DNA from: an uncultured Spartobacteria bacterium
Lineage (GTDB): Bacteria > Verrucomicrobiota > Verrucomicrobiia > Chthoniobacterales > UBA6821
Direction of reading: 5' to 3'
Length of the DNA: 5,774 nt
Assembly: GCA_903831635.1 (NCBI GenBank)
Contig: CAIKYN010000072.1
Location: 1 to 5,774, forward strand
Every line of letters starts with the position of its first letter. The first letter of the stretch is position 1. A program made the translations under genes and the position numbers. Below, one piece after another: positions 1 through 5,774 of this stretch. Under the pieces are notes generated by a model. The model searched no databases and was not told where the DNA came from. It saw nothing but the letters and a program-made list of their open reading frames with translations.

Positions 1-468
1 ACCATCTCCATCCTCGTCGAAAACAAATTCGGCGTCCTCACCCGCATCGCTGGAATGTTCAGCGGCCGCGGATTCAACATCGACACCCTGAACGTCGGGC
101 CGACACTTGACCCCGAAACCTCCCGAATGACCATCGTGGTGCGTGGGGATGACAAGGTTCTTGATCAGGTTAACAAGCAACTCGACAAGCTCGTGAATGT
201 CATCAGTGTCGAGGATTTCGGCGAGTCCGACTATGTCGACCGCGAGCTGGTGCTCATCCGAGTGAAAGCTGACGCCAAGGCCCGGGGTGAGATCATGCAG
301 ATCTGCGACATCTTCCGCGCCAAGATCATCGATGTCCAACCGAAGCGCCTCGCGATCGAGGTCACCGGATCCGAGAGCAAGATCGACAAGTTCCTAGCCC
401 TTATGGATCAGTTCGGAATCACAGAGCTGACCCGCACGGGCAAGATCGCACTAGCCCGATCCAAGTAA
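1..468 (+). CDS. ilvN: Acetolactate synthase small (regulatory) subunit, 5'-truncated
   Basis: This is the regulatory subunit of acetolactate (acetohydroxyacid) synthase, which makes the first committed intermediate of valine/leucine and the parallel isoleucine intermediate in the cytoplasm. The reading frame is open from base 1, giving 155 residues before TAA. Alignment from memory to E. coli IlvH (163 aa) suggests only a few N-terminal residues are missing. The N-terminal half is an ACT domain (about residues 2-72 of the fragment) containing ENKFGVL, GRGFNI and SRMTIVV. Residues N8, G11 and N26 match IlvH N11, G14 and N29, positions where substitutions cause valine resistance, so valine feedback is probably retained (inference). 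The second half, from about residue 80 (RELVLIRV through the IFRAKIIDV segment), is the small-subunit C-terminal domain. ilvC follows after 59 bases. The catalytic subunit ilvB is expected just upstream. The symbol ilvH would serve equally well. Confidence 0.96.
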   Translation, partial: TISILVENKFGVLTRIAGMFSGRGFNIDTLNVGPTLDPETSRMTIVVRGDDKVLDQVNKQLDKLVNVISVEDFGESDYVDRELVLIRVKADAKARGEIMQICDIFRAKIIDVQPKRLAIEVTGSESKIDKFLALMDQFGITELTRTGKIALARSK

Positions 469-482
469 CCATTCCAGCGACG

Positions 483-527
483 ACCAATCACTAATTCCCA
501 ATCACCAAAAACAACAACCACCAACCC
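483..527 (+). promoter_or_regulatory. G-free, A/C-rich leader of ilvC without a Shine-Dalgarno site
   Basis: There is no G from 483 to 527, and the run continues through the A and T of the ilvC start codon. The last 25 bases are mostly CAA/ACC-like units (for example ACAACAACCACC). No GGAG, GAGG or AAGG lies within reach of the ATG at 528. Such a segment should be unstructured. Initiation may rely on ribosomal protein S1 and lack of structure, or on ribosomes arriving from ilvN. This role is inferred; the base composition is directly visible. Confidence 0.5.
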
Positions 528-1553
528 ATGCCCGCTAAAATCTACACCTGCAAAGATGCCGACCTGAAGTTCTTCAAGGGGAAAACCTGTGCCGTGATCG
601 GCTTCGGTTCCCAGGGTCACGCCCATGCCCTCAATCTCAAAGAGAGCGGCGTCAAGGTCATCATCGGACTTTACCCCAAGAGCAAGAGCCGCGAGGTTGC
701 CAAGAAGCTCGGCTTCCAGGTTTTCGACACAGCCGAGGCAGTCAAGAAGGCCGATGTGGTCATGGTGGCGGTCCCCGACCTCGTCATCCCCGAGGTCTAT
801 GAGAAGGATATCGCCCCCAATCTCCATTCCGGGCACACCCTGCTCTTCAGCCACGGCTTTGCGATCCACTACAAGACGATCCAGCCACCGAAGCATGTCG
901 ACATCATCATGGTTGCACCCAAGGGCCCCGGTCACACCGTCCGCCGTCAGTATCAGGAAGGCAAGGGTGTCCCTACCCTCATCGCCATCTACCAGAACAA
1001 GAGCGGCACGGCTAAGAAGACTGCCCTCACCTGGGCGAAGGGCATCGGCGGCACCCGTGGAGGTGTCTTTGAAACCACCTTCAAGGAGGAGACCGAGACC
1101 GATCTCTTCGGCGAGCAGGCCGTTCTCTGCGGTGGTACCGCAGCACTGATCCAGGCTGGATTCGAGACGCTCGTCGAGGCTGGATATCAGCCCGAGATGG
1201 CCTACTTCGAAGTTCTCCATGAGCTCAAACTCATCGTCGACATGATCAATGAATCGGGTATCAGTGGTATGCGATTCTCGATTTCCGAGACCGCCAAGTA
1301 CGGCGACATCGTCGTCGGACCTAAAGTCGTTGATGCATCTGTGAAGAAGCGCATGAAGAGCGCCCTCAAGGACATTCAGACCGGCAAATTCGCCAAAGAT
1401 TGGATTGCCGAGGCCAAGGGTGGAAAGAAGAAGTACAATGCCCTCCTCAAGGCCGGCGAGAAGCACCCCATCGAGAAGGTGGGTAGCCAACTCCGTTCCC
1501 GTATGTCCTGGATCAAGAAGAAGAATATCAAGGGAGCTCAGGCCGCTTACTAG
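528..1553 (+). CDS. ilvC: Ketol-acid reductoisomerase, class I
   Basis: This enzyme uses Mg2+ and NAD(P)H to isomerise and reduce 2-acetolactate or 2-aceto-2-hydroxybutyrate to the 2,3-dihydroxy acid, the second step of branched-chain amino acid synthesis. At 341 aa it has the usual class I (short) length. The Rossmann N-terminal domain carries GFGSQGHAHALNL from residue 25 and the coenzyme loop GLYPKSKS (47-54). Lys51, Ser52 and Ser54 there suggest NADPH preference (inference). His109 lies in the conserved SHGFAIHY stretch, and VAPKGPGHTVRR spans 129-140. In the knotted C-terminal domain the Mg2+ ligands are Asp192 and Glu196 (ETETDLFGEQ) and Glu228 and Glu232 (FEVLHEL). SISETAKYGD (251-260) is the usual substrate-binding segment. 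The ATG at 528 gives the family's normal N-terminus. The gene lies downstream of ilvN and ends at an intrinsic terminator. Lys is mostly AAG and Leu mostly CTC, consistent with high expression. Confidence 0.98.
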   Translation: MPAKIYTCKDADLKFFKGKTCAVIGFGSQGHAHALNLKESGVKVIIGLYPKSKSREVAKKLGFQVFDTAEAVKKADVVMVAVPDLVIPEVYEKDIAPNLHSGHTLLFSHGFAIHYKTIQPPKHVDIIMVAPKGPGHTVRRQYQEGKGVPTLIAIYQNKSGTAKKTALTWAKGIGGTRGGVFETTFKEETETDLFGEQAVLCGGTAALIQAGFETLVEAGYQPEMAYFEVLHELKLIVDMINESGISGMRFSISETAKYGDIVVGPKVVDASVKKRMKSALKDIQTGKFAKDWIAEAKGGKKKYNALLKAGEKHPIEKVGSQLRSRMSWIKKKNIKGAQAAY

Positions 1554-1579
1554 TCCTCGATCATTAGATTCATTCAATG

Positions 1580-1608
1580 AAAACGCCCGGGTCACACCGG
1601 GCGTTTTT
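1580..1608 (+). terminator. Rho-independent terminator after ilvC
   Basis: AAACGCCCGG (1581-1590) and CCGGGCGTTT (1597-1606) form a perfect GC-rich 10-bp stem, extended to 11 bp by A1580-T1607, with the six-base loop GTCACA. The descending arm runs into TTTTT (1604-1608), then ATTTA. It lies 26 bases after the ilvC stop and should end the ilv transcript. The As on the left arm could give some activity in the reverse direction, but no gene on that side needs it here. Confidence 0.92.
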
Positions 1609-1650
1609 ATTTAAGGACCGTCTGTGTGAACCCATAGCATCCGGGGGTTT

Positions 1651-1680
1651 TAGTGAGCCTTTCTGTGTCCTTTCTGTAAT
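1651..1680 (+). promoter_or_regulatory. Weak sigma70-like promoter candidate for the aldolase operon
   Basis: A promoter is expected between the ilvC terminator and the aldolase gene. The best -10 match I see is TGTAAT (1675-1680, five of six to TATAAT). The best -35 at acceptable spacing is TAGTGA (1651-1656, three of six to TTGACA, 18-base spacer). The 9-base direct repeat lies in the spacer and overlaps the -10. The -35 match is poor and the organism's sigma factor preferences are unknown, so this is only a candidate. Confidence 0.2.
1658..1677 (+). repeat. Direct repeat CCTTTCTGT, two copies, 11-base period
   Basis: CCTTTCTGT occurs at 1658-1666 and again at 1669-1677, separated by GT. 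The period is about one helical turn, so both copies would face the same side of the DNA, as in a tandem operator. The repeat is short and could be chance. A related TCTGTGTG lies at 1621-1628. Confidence 0.4.
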
Positions 1681-1728
1681 CGATTTATCCTCGACGCGGC
1701 ACGCGATTTGCTACGAAGTATTCTGATC

Positions 1729-2793
1729 ATGATCAACGAAATTAAAAACTACCTCGGGGCGGACGCAGACTCCCTTCTCAATCACCAATGCAAGACGGTC
1801 TCCAAGGACCTCCTTCATCTGCCAGGCCCCGACTTCGTCGACCGCATTCACATCGGCAGCGATCGCAATCCCCGCGTCCTTGCCAATCTCCAGCGCCTGT
1901 ACGGCACGGGACGTCTGGCCAATACCGGCTACCTTTCGATCCTGCCCGTCGATCAGGGAATCGAGCACTCTGCGGGAGCGAGCTTTGCCAAGAACCCGAT
2001 CTACTTTGATCCCGAGAACATCGTGAAGCTCGCCATCGAGGGTGGCTGCAATGCCGTCGCCTCGACCTTCGGCGTCCTCGGTTCCGTGGCGCGCAAATAC
2101 GCCCACCACATTCCCTTCCTGGTCAAAGTGAACCACAACGAGCTCCTTACCTACCCGAATGTCGCCCGCGAGATCATGTTTGGCACGATCGATGAGGCCT
2201 ATGACATGGGTGCGGCGGCCATCGGTGCCACCATCTACTTCGGCGGCGAGGATGCCAGCCATGAGATCATCCAGGTGGCCGAGGCATTCCATCATGCCCA
2301 CGAGCTCGGCATGGCGACTGTTCTCTGGTGCTACCTCCGCAACGATGCCTTCAAGAAGGACAAGGATTACCATCTCTCGGCAGATCTTACCGGTCAGGCA
2401 AATCATCTCGGCGTCACCATCGAGGCCGACATCATCAAACAGAAGCTTCCGGAGAACAACGGTGGCTATAAGGCCCTGAACACAGGTAATTCGAGCTACG
2501 GAAAGCTCGACGAGCGCATCTACACGGAGCTGACCACCGATCATCCGATCGACCTCTGCCGCTATCAGGTCATCAACTGCTTCATGGGGCGCTCCGGTCT
2601 CATCAACTCCGGCGGCGCCTCCGGAACCCAAGATTTCCATGACGCGGTCAAGACCGCCGTCATCAACAAGCGCGCCGGCGGCACCGGACTCATCTCGGGA
2701 CGTAAGGCCTTCCAGCGCCCGATGGAAGAGGGAGCCAAGCTCCTTCGCACCATTCAGGATGTCTACCTCTGCCCCGAGGTCACCATTGCATAA
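1729..2793 (+). CDS. fbaB: Class I fructose-bisphosphate aldolase, FbaB/DhnA type
   Basis: This enzyme cleaves or forms fructose 1,6-bisphosphate through a lysine Schiff base, without metal, in glycolysis and gluconeogenesis. The 354-residue product is close to full-length E. coli FbaB (350 aa) from end to end. Shared blocks include the segment around TGYLSILPVDQG (67-78), HSAGASF (80-86), PFLVKVNHNE (129-138), GATIYFG (166-172), SADLTGQANHL (217-227), ENNGGYKA (242-249), GLINSGGASG (290-299) and VINKRAGGTGLI (311-322). Lys237 in IIKQKL matches the Schiff-base lysine of E. coli FbaB (Lys237). A five-residue insertion near 253-257 (NSSYG region) accounts for most of the length difference. I chose the ATG at 1729 because it aligns with the FbaB N-terminus; an in-frame TTG at 1708 would add seven unsupported residues. 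No convincing Shine-Dalgarno precedes it. A TPR gene follows after 19 bases. Confidence 0.96.
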   Translation: MINEIKNYLGADADSLLNHQCKTVSKDLLHLPGPDFVDRIHIGSDRNPRVLANLQRLYGTGRLANTGYLSILPVDQGIEHSAGASFAKNPIYFDPENIVKLAIEGGCNAVASTFGVLGSVARKYAHHIPFLVKVNHNELLTYPNVAREIMFGTIDEAYDMGAAAIGATIYFGGEDASHEIIQVAEAFHHAHELGMATVLWCYLRNDAFKKDKDYHLSADLTGQANHLGVTIEADIIKQKLPENNGGYKALNTGNSSYGKLDERIYTELTTDHPIDLCRYQVINCFMGRSGLINSGGASGTQDFHDAVKTAVINKRAGGTGLISGRKAFQRPMEEGAKLLRTIQDVYLCPEVTIA

Positions 2794-2812
2794 GGTCGAG
2801 AGCATTGAATAA

Positions 2813-3280
2813 ATGAGCGAACGGGCGCTACTAGCTGCCCAAGGTTATCTAGAGCTCGGCATGGTCGAAGAGGCCCTTGCCGAGCTCGTTGCCGTTCAGA
2901 GCCCGATGATTTCGGACCCTGATCTGATTGAAATGCGTCTGCATATCCTGATGCAGGGAGGCAGATGGTCGGATGCCCTCGCCTCTGCGGAGGAGCTCTT
3001 GCGACTCAACTCCTCGGCTCTCTCCGCCTACATCCATGGCGCCTTTGCTCTCCACGAACTGGGGCGCACGACCGAAGCGCGCGATCTCCTTCTCAGAGGC
3101 CCTCAAGTCCTTAGGAACGACCCCACGTTTCATTATAATATCGGCTGTTACGAGGCTGTCCTTGGAAACAATGATTCGGCGATGCGGAGCCTGAAAAAAA
3201 GTTTTGCCCTCGATGAAACCTACCGTGATTTTGCAAAACAGGATCCTGATCTGGAAGCGATCCGTGCGGAACTGGAGTGA
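2813..3280 (+). CDS. Small tetratricopeptide repeat (TPR) protein
   Basis: The product is 155 residues and almost entirely helical, with no signal peptide or membrane segment, so it is probably a cytoplasmic adaptor. TPR-like helix pairs are visible at about 5-30 (GYLELGMVEEALAEL), 38-66 (GGRWSDALASAEELLRLN), 71-97 (GAFALHELGRTTEARDLLL) and 104-137 (YNIGCYEAVLGNNDSAMRSLKKSFALD). The DPDLEAIRAELE tail is common at the C-terminus of bacterial TPR proteins. The partner cannot be told from the sequence. The start lies 19 bases after the aldolase stop, and the stop falls 2 bases before the hydrolase ATG, so co-transcription and perhaps translational coupling are likely. Only a weak purine patch (AAGGTCGAGAG, 2792-2802) precedes the ATG. 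The fold is well supported; the function is unknown. Confidence 0.9.
   Translation: MSERALLAAQGYLELGMVEEALAELVAVQSPMISDPDLIEMRLHILMQGGRWSDALASAEELLRLNSSALSAYIHGAFALHELGRTTEARDLLLRGPQVLRNDPTFHYNIGCYEAVLGNNDSAMRSLKKSFALDETYRDFAKQDPDLEAIRAELE
3274..3277 (+). promoter_or_regulatory. Shine-Dalgarno site for the serine hydrolase (decides its start)
   Basis: GGAG at 3274-3277, inside the last codons of the TPR gene, lies five bases upstream of ATG 3283. It overlaps the alternative GTG at 3277 and so cannot serve that codon. This favours the ATG. Confidence 0.5.
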
Positions 3281-3282
3281 GG

Positions 3283-4407
3283 ATGCATAGCTTCGATCAT
3301 GATGAGGTCAGGGAACGGCTTGAACGGGCCTTCGATGAAGTCATGGCAGAGACACCCCAAGGAGGATGCTCTCTGGCCATCTATCAGGAAGGCAAACAAC
3401 TCTTTTCAGTGCATGCGGGGGAGTCTTCTCCGGGAAGAAGATGGGAGGATTCGACTCCCTGCTTGATCTGGTCAGCCAGCAAGGGAGTGGCAGCAGCCTG
3501 CACCCTTCACTCTCTTCAAACCCGAGGAATTTCTCTGGAGACTCCTGTCTCTGAGCTTTGGCCCGAGTTTGCATCAAACGGAAAAGAGCGGATAGCGCTA
3601 ACAGAATTACTTTCCCACCGTGCCGGCTTGGCAGCGATCGATCAAAAAAACCTTCCCATCACGGATCATCAAACTGTCGCTAAAGCCCTTGCCACTCAGG
3701 CTCCCAATTGGCCCTATGACGCAACGCATGGCTATGGAGCTCGAACCTTTGGATTCCTACTCGATGAAATCATCCGGCGGATTACCGGCGAAACACTCTC
3801 CTCGTATTGGCAAAAGGTCTTCCAAGTACCTCTGAGTCTCGACCTCTGGTTCGGCCTTCCGGAAGCGCTCGTGGAATCAGCCGCCACTGTGATCGCACCA
3901 AAATCGCTCCCTTCTCCTGGTCCTTTCTCAGCGGCCTTCGCCAATACCGCTTCCCTCACACGCCGCGCTCTCAGTGAACCCAATTCCGAAAAAGCTACGC
4001 TGACCCCCTCGGTGATGAATACGCCTGAAATGCGTAGGGCCTCCATTCCATCACTTGGAGCCATCGCCACAGCGGATTCCTTGGCCAGATTCTACAGTCT
4101 TCTAGCGAGTGATGGAGGGGGATTCTTCCGACCGGAGACACTTGCGTCCATGTGCACGACTCTCTCCAAAGGTCAGGATCGCGTACTCATCGACGAGACC
4201 GCCTTCTCCACAGGATTCATGACGAATGATTTCGGAGTCTACGGTACTGGAAAATGCTCCTTTGGTCATCCCGGTGCGGGAGGCTCCCTCGGCTTTGCCG
4301 ATCCAGAACTCGGTCTCGGTTTCGCCTTCATCCCAAGCGCCATGCATCCGGGTGCTCTTCCCGGGACGCGAACACAGAAACTGGTGCAGGCTCTGTATGG
4401 AAAATGA
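3283..4407 (+). CDS. Serine hydrolase, beta-lactamase class C / family VIII esterase fold
   Basis: This is a penicillin-binding-like serine hydrolase of the Beta-lactamase family (PF00144 type), 374 aa from ATG 3283. Motif 1, S-x-x-K, is SASK at residues 64-67 within LIWSASKGV (Ser64 nucleophile, Lys67). Motif 2 is Y-x-A at 151-153 (GYGARTFGFLLDEIIRRITG region), where class C beta-lactamases have Y-x-N. The KTG-equivalent is HPGAGGS at 329-335, followed by LGFADPELGLGFAF. LLSHRAGL (109-116) is also a family signature. The Y-x-A and H-x-G forms resemble EstB-like esterases more than true beta-lactamases, so carboxylesterase or peptidase-like activity is more likely than antibiotic resistance (inference). 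No signal peptide is apparent, pointing to the cytoplasm. A GTG at 3277 would add two residues and overlap the TPR stop, but GGAG at 3274-3277 favours the ATG. The stop overlaps the next gene in ATGA. The natural substrate is unknown. Confidence 0.9.
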   Translation: MHSFDHDEVRERLERAFDEVMAETPQGGCSLAIYQEGKQLFSVHAGESSPGRRWEDSTPCLIWSASKGVAAACTLHSLQTRGISLETPVSELWPEFASNGKERIALTELLSHRAGLAAIDQKNLPITDHQTVAKALATQAPNWPYDATHGYGARTFGFLLDEIIRRITGETLSSYWQKVFQVPLSLDLWFGLPEALVESAATVIAPKSLPSPGPFSAAFANTASLTRRALSEPNSEKATLTPSVMNTPEMRRASIPSLGAIATADSLARFYSLLASDGGGFFRPETLASMCTTLSKGQDRVLIDETAFSTGFMTNDFGVYGTGKCSFGHPGAGGSLGFADPELGLGFAFIPSAMHPGALPGTRTQKLVQALYGK

Positions 4408-5774
4408 TCTGTGTGGCCTTATTGGGCCGCATTGACGTTCACTTCTCCTTTCTCACTTGTGCCCCCTATCCCAAAGGACAAGACTTCTTCTTTCCGTTGC
4501 TTTCGATTTTACAAAATAAAACCTACCTCCGTTATGCCATCGTGGCATGCGCCATTGCGGTAGTATCAAGTTGGACTAATTTCGGCCATCTCTGCGGAGA
4601 CGAATACTCTCAGATCTTTGAGTTTGCAGCTTGGAAACTTGGATATGTCGCTCATGCCGACCTGAGACTCTGGGAGTTCGACAGCCAAATGCGCCCCTCC
4701 ATCCAGGTCTGGATGGTCGTCGCGGTGTACAGGTTGCTTGGTCTTGTTACGAATGAAGTCAATCCGTTTACGGTTAATTACATCATCTACCTCATAACTG
4801 GCATTTTCTCGATCGCCTCGATCCTCGTCTTCACGAATGCCATCATTCACAGAGTCCGAGAGAGTTATCGGGACTATTTCGTCCTTCTCAGCCTTTTCAC
4901 CTGGCTGGTTCTCTACTCCAACACCCATTTCAACTCCGAGAATATCTCCGGTCATCTGCTCCTGCTGGCGGTGGGCTTGTTCTATGGAAGCCTACAAACA
5001 TCGGGGCGCCTTTTTCCAATCATCGCAGCAGGTCTTCTGTTGGGACTCTCATTTTCATGCCGCTTCCAGATTGGATTTTCGATCCTTGGACTGGTCGTAT
5101 GGTTTTTCATCTTCTCCTGGAGAAGGAAAACATTGTTCCACTGGATCCTTCTTTCCCTAAGCATCCTTCTTTCCATCTCGGTTTTCACCCTACTGGCCGA
5201 TTATTTCTTTTACGGCCGTTTTGTTCTGAGTCCCTATAACTATTACTATCAGAACATTGTCACGGGTACGATGAACCATGCCTCGGGCGTGTCGCCCTGG
5301 TTTGCGTATCTCTTCATGGTGTCCATCTACCTTCCTTTCGGCCCCCTCTATGTCTTGTCTACCCTCCGGCAGACCATCAGATTTCCTTTCGATATTCTGA
5401 CCAGCATCGTCGCCCCGTTTGTCCTGTTTCATTGCCTGATTGGACATAAGGAAATCCGCTTCCTGCTCCCCATGCTCGGATTCATGCCGATCCTTATGAT
5501 GGGGACCCTTGGCGAACTGGAGGACCGCTTCCGTTCCATTCAGAAATATCTCCCACTGATCATCCGGGCACTCTGGACAGTAAATATCATCGCCTGCTTC
5601 AGCATGCTCATTCCAGCGGCTACGGAAATCGGGGCCTGGCGCTATCTTCATGATCATTACAGGAAGCCAACCCTCCTTTATTACGAGGGAAGTCAGCACC
5701 AGAAACTCCTTTATTACAGGAGGCCCAACCTCCAGGTGATTGTCTGTAAAGAAGGGGATCCAACACCCTGCTCT
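4404..5774 (+). CDS. Membrane glycosyltransferase, GT22 (Alg9/PIG-B mannosyltransferase-like), 3'-truncated
   Basis: The frame is open from ATG 4404 to the window end: 457 residues with no stop. About ten to twelve hydrophobic segments indicate an integral membrane protein, the first around residues 42-57. It carries family 22 (GT-C fold) hallmarks: GDEYSQIFEFA at 65-75, with the catalytic-type Asp66-Glu67 pair in the first loop; WEF at 90-92 followed by MRPS (96-99); SCRFQIG at 218-224; ADYFFYGRF at 265-273, then Asn284 and SPWFAYL (297-303); and HKEIRFLLP at 348-356, matching the conserved HKE-x-RF. GT22 enzymes transfer sugar, typically mannose, from a polyprenyl- or dolichyl-phosphate donor. 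The substrate here is unknown. The ATGA overlap with the hydrolase stop implies translational coupling. Residues 1-40 look unlike the family, so a later start (TTG 4497 or GTG 4542) is possible. Codons are less C-biased than in ilvC or fbaB. Confidence 0.8.
   Translation, partial: MICVALLGRIDVHFSFLTCAPYPKGQDFFFPLLSILQNKTYLRYAIVACAIAVVSSWTNFGHLCGDEYSQIFEFAAWKLGYVAHADLRLWEFDSQMRPSIQVWMVVAVYRLLGLVTNEVNPFTVNYIIYLITGIFSIASILVFTNAIIHRVRESYRDYFVLLSLFTWLVLYSNTHFNSENISGHLLLLAVGLFYGSLQTSGRLFPIIAAGLLLGLSFSCRFQIGFSILGLVVWFFIFSWRRKTLFHWILLSLSILLSISVFTLLADYFFYGRFVLSPYNYYYQNIVTGTMNHASGVSPWFAYLFMVSIYLPFGPLYVLSTLRQTIRFPFDILTSIVAPFVLFHCLIGHKEIRFLLPMLGFMPILMMGTLGELEDRFRSIQKYLPLIIRALWTVNIIACFSMLIPAATEIGAWRYLHDHYRKPTLLYYEGSQHQKLLYYRRPNLQVIVCKEGDPTPCS

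Noticed and set aside
469..527. Riboswitch or attenuator between ilvN and ilvC
   Set aside because: The segment is only 59 bases and largely G-free, so it cannot form a stable structured element or a leader peptide with terminator.
408..1595. Long antisense open frame (395 codons) opposite ilvC
   Set aside because: It is a by-product of the strong C-ending codon bias of ilvC, which removes stops from the reverse strand. The translation is low-complexity Leu/Gly/Asp-rich with no recognisable domain, and it would span the terminator.
1708..1728. TTG start giving a seven-residue longer aldolase
   Set aside because: The ATG at 1729 matches the E. coli FbaB N-terminus, and no ribosome-binding site supports the TTG.
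1711..2805. Long antisense open frame (364 codons) opposite the aldolase
   Set aside because: Same cause as the frame opposite ilvC. It mirrors the aldolase gene almost exactly and shows no protein-family features.
3283..4407. Antibiotic resistance beta-lactamase
   Set aside because: Y-x-A and HPGAGG replace Y-x-N and KTG, and no export signal is visible. An esterase-like or related hydrolase role fits better.
4566..4955. Antisense frame (129 codons) opposite the 5' part of the GT22 gene
   Set aside because: The + strand frame carries the Asp-Glu and WEF motifs and is continuous to the window end. The reverse frame has no recognisable features.
5190..5699. Antisense frame (169 codons) in the last 600 bases
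   Set aside because: It lies opposite the GT22 frame, which has clear membrane segments and the HKEIRF motif. The antisense product is a charged, feature-poor sequence.

Overview
This window looks like an ordinary bacterial chromosomal segment with a compact layout and every gene on the + strand. The protein sequences (IlvN, class I IlvC, an FbaB-type aldolase, a TPR/serine hydrolase/GT22 run) and the scarcity of clear Shine-Dalgarno sites suggest a Gram-negative bacterium of the Planctomycetes-Verrucomicrobia-Chlamydiae group, perhaps Verrucomicrobia. That placement is inference from remembered sequence character and was not tested by a search.

Positions 1-1608 are the end of a branched-chain amino acid operon. 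The acetolactate synthase small subunit gene (ilvN/ilvH) has lost its 5' end at the window edge. After 59 bases comes a complete ilvC (ketol-acid reductoisomerase), closed by a strong intrinsic terminator (1580-1608). These two genes act in consecutive steps of valine, leucine and isoleucine synthesis. The large subunit gene (ilvB) presumably lies upstream of the window.

Positions 1609-1728 are a short intergenic region with a 9-base direct repeat and only a weak promoter candidate. A second run of four tightly packed genes follows: a class I fructose-bisphosphate aldolase of the FbaB/DhnA type; a small TPR protein 19 bases later; a serine hydrolase of the beta-lactamase/family VIII esterase fold 2 bases later; and an integral membrane protein whose ATG overlaps the hydrolase stop in an ATGA. 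This last gene is open to the end of the window. It carries the hallmarks of glycosyltransferase family 22 (Alg9/PIG-B-like mannosyltransferases), including an Asp-Glu pair in the first loop, a WEF motif and HKE-x-RF. Spacing suggests one transcript, but the four products do not form a recognised pathway.

The ilvC and aldolase genes show strong codon bias (C-ending codons, AAG for Lys), as expected of highly expressed metabolic genes. The hydrolase and membrane protein use more A/T-ending codons. I saw no RNA genes, mobile elements, CRISPR arrays or attachment sites. No undescribed system is evident. The most interesting item is the bacterial GT22-like protein and its coupling to a serine hydrolase.
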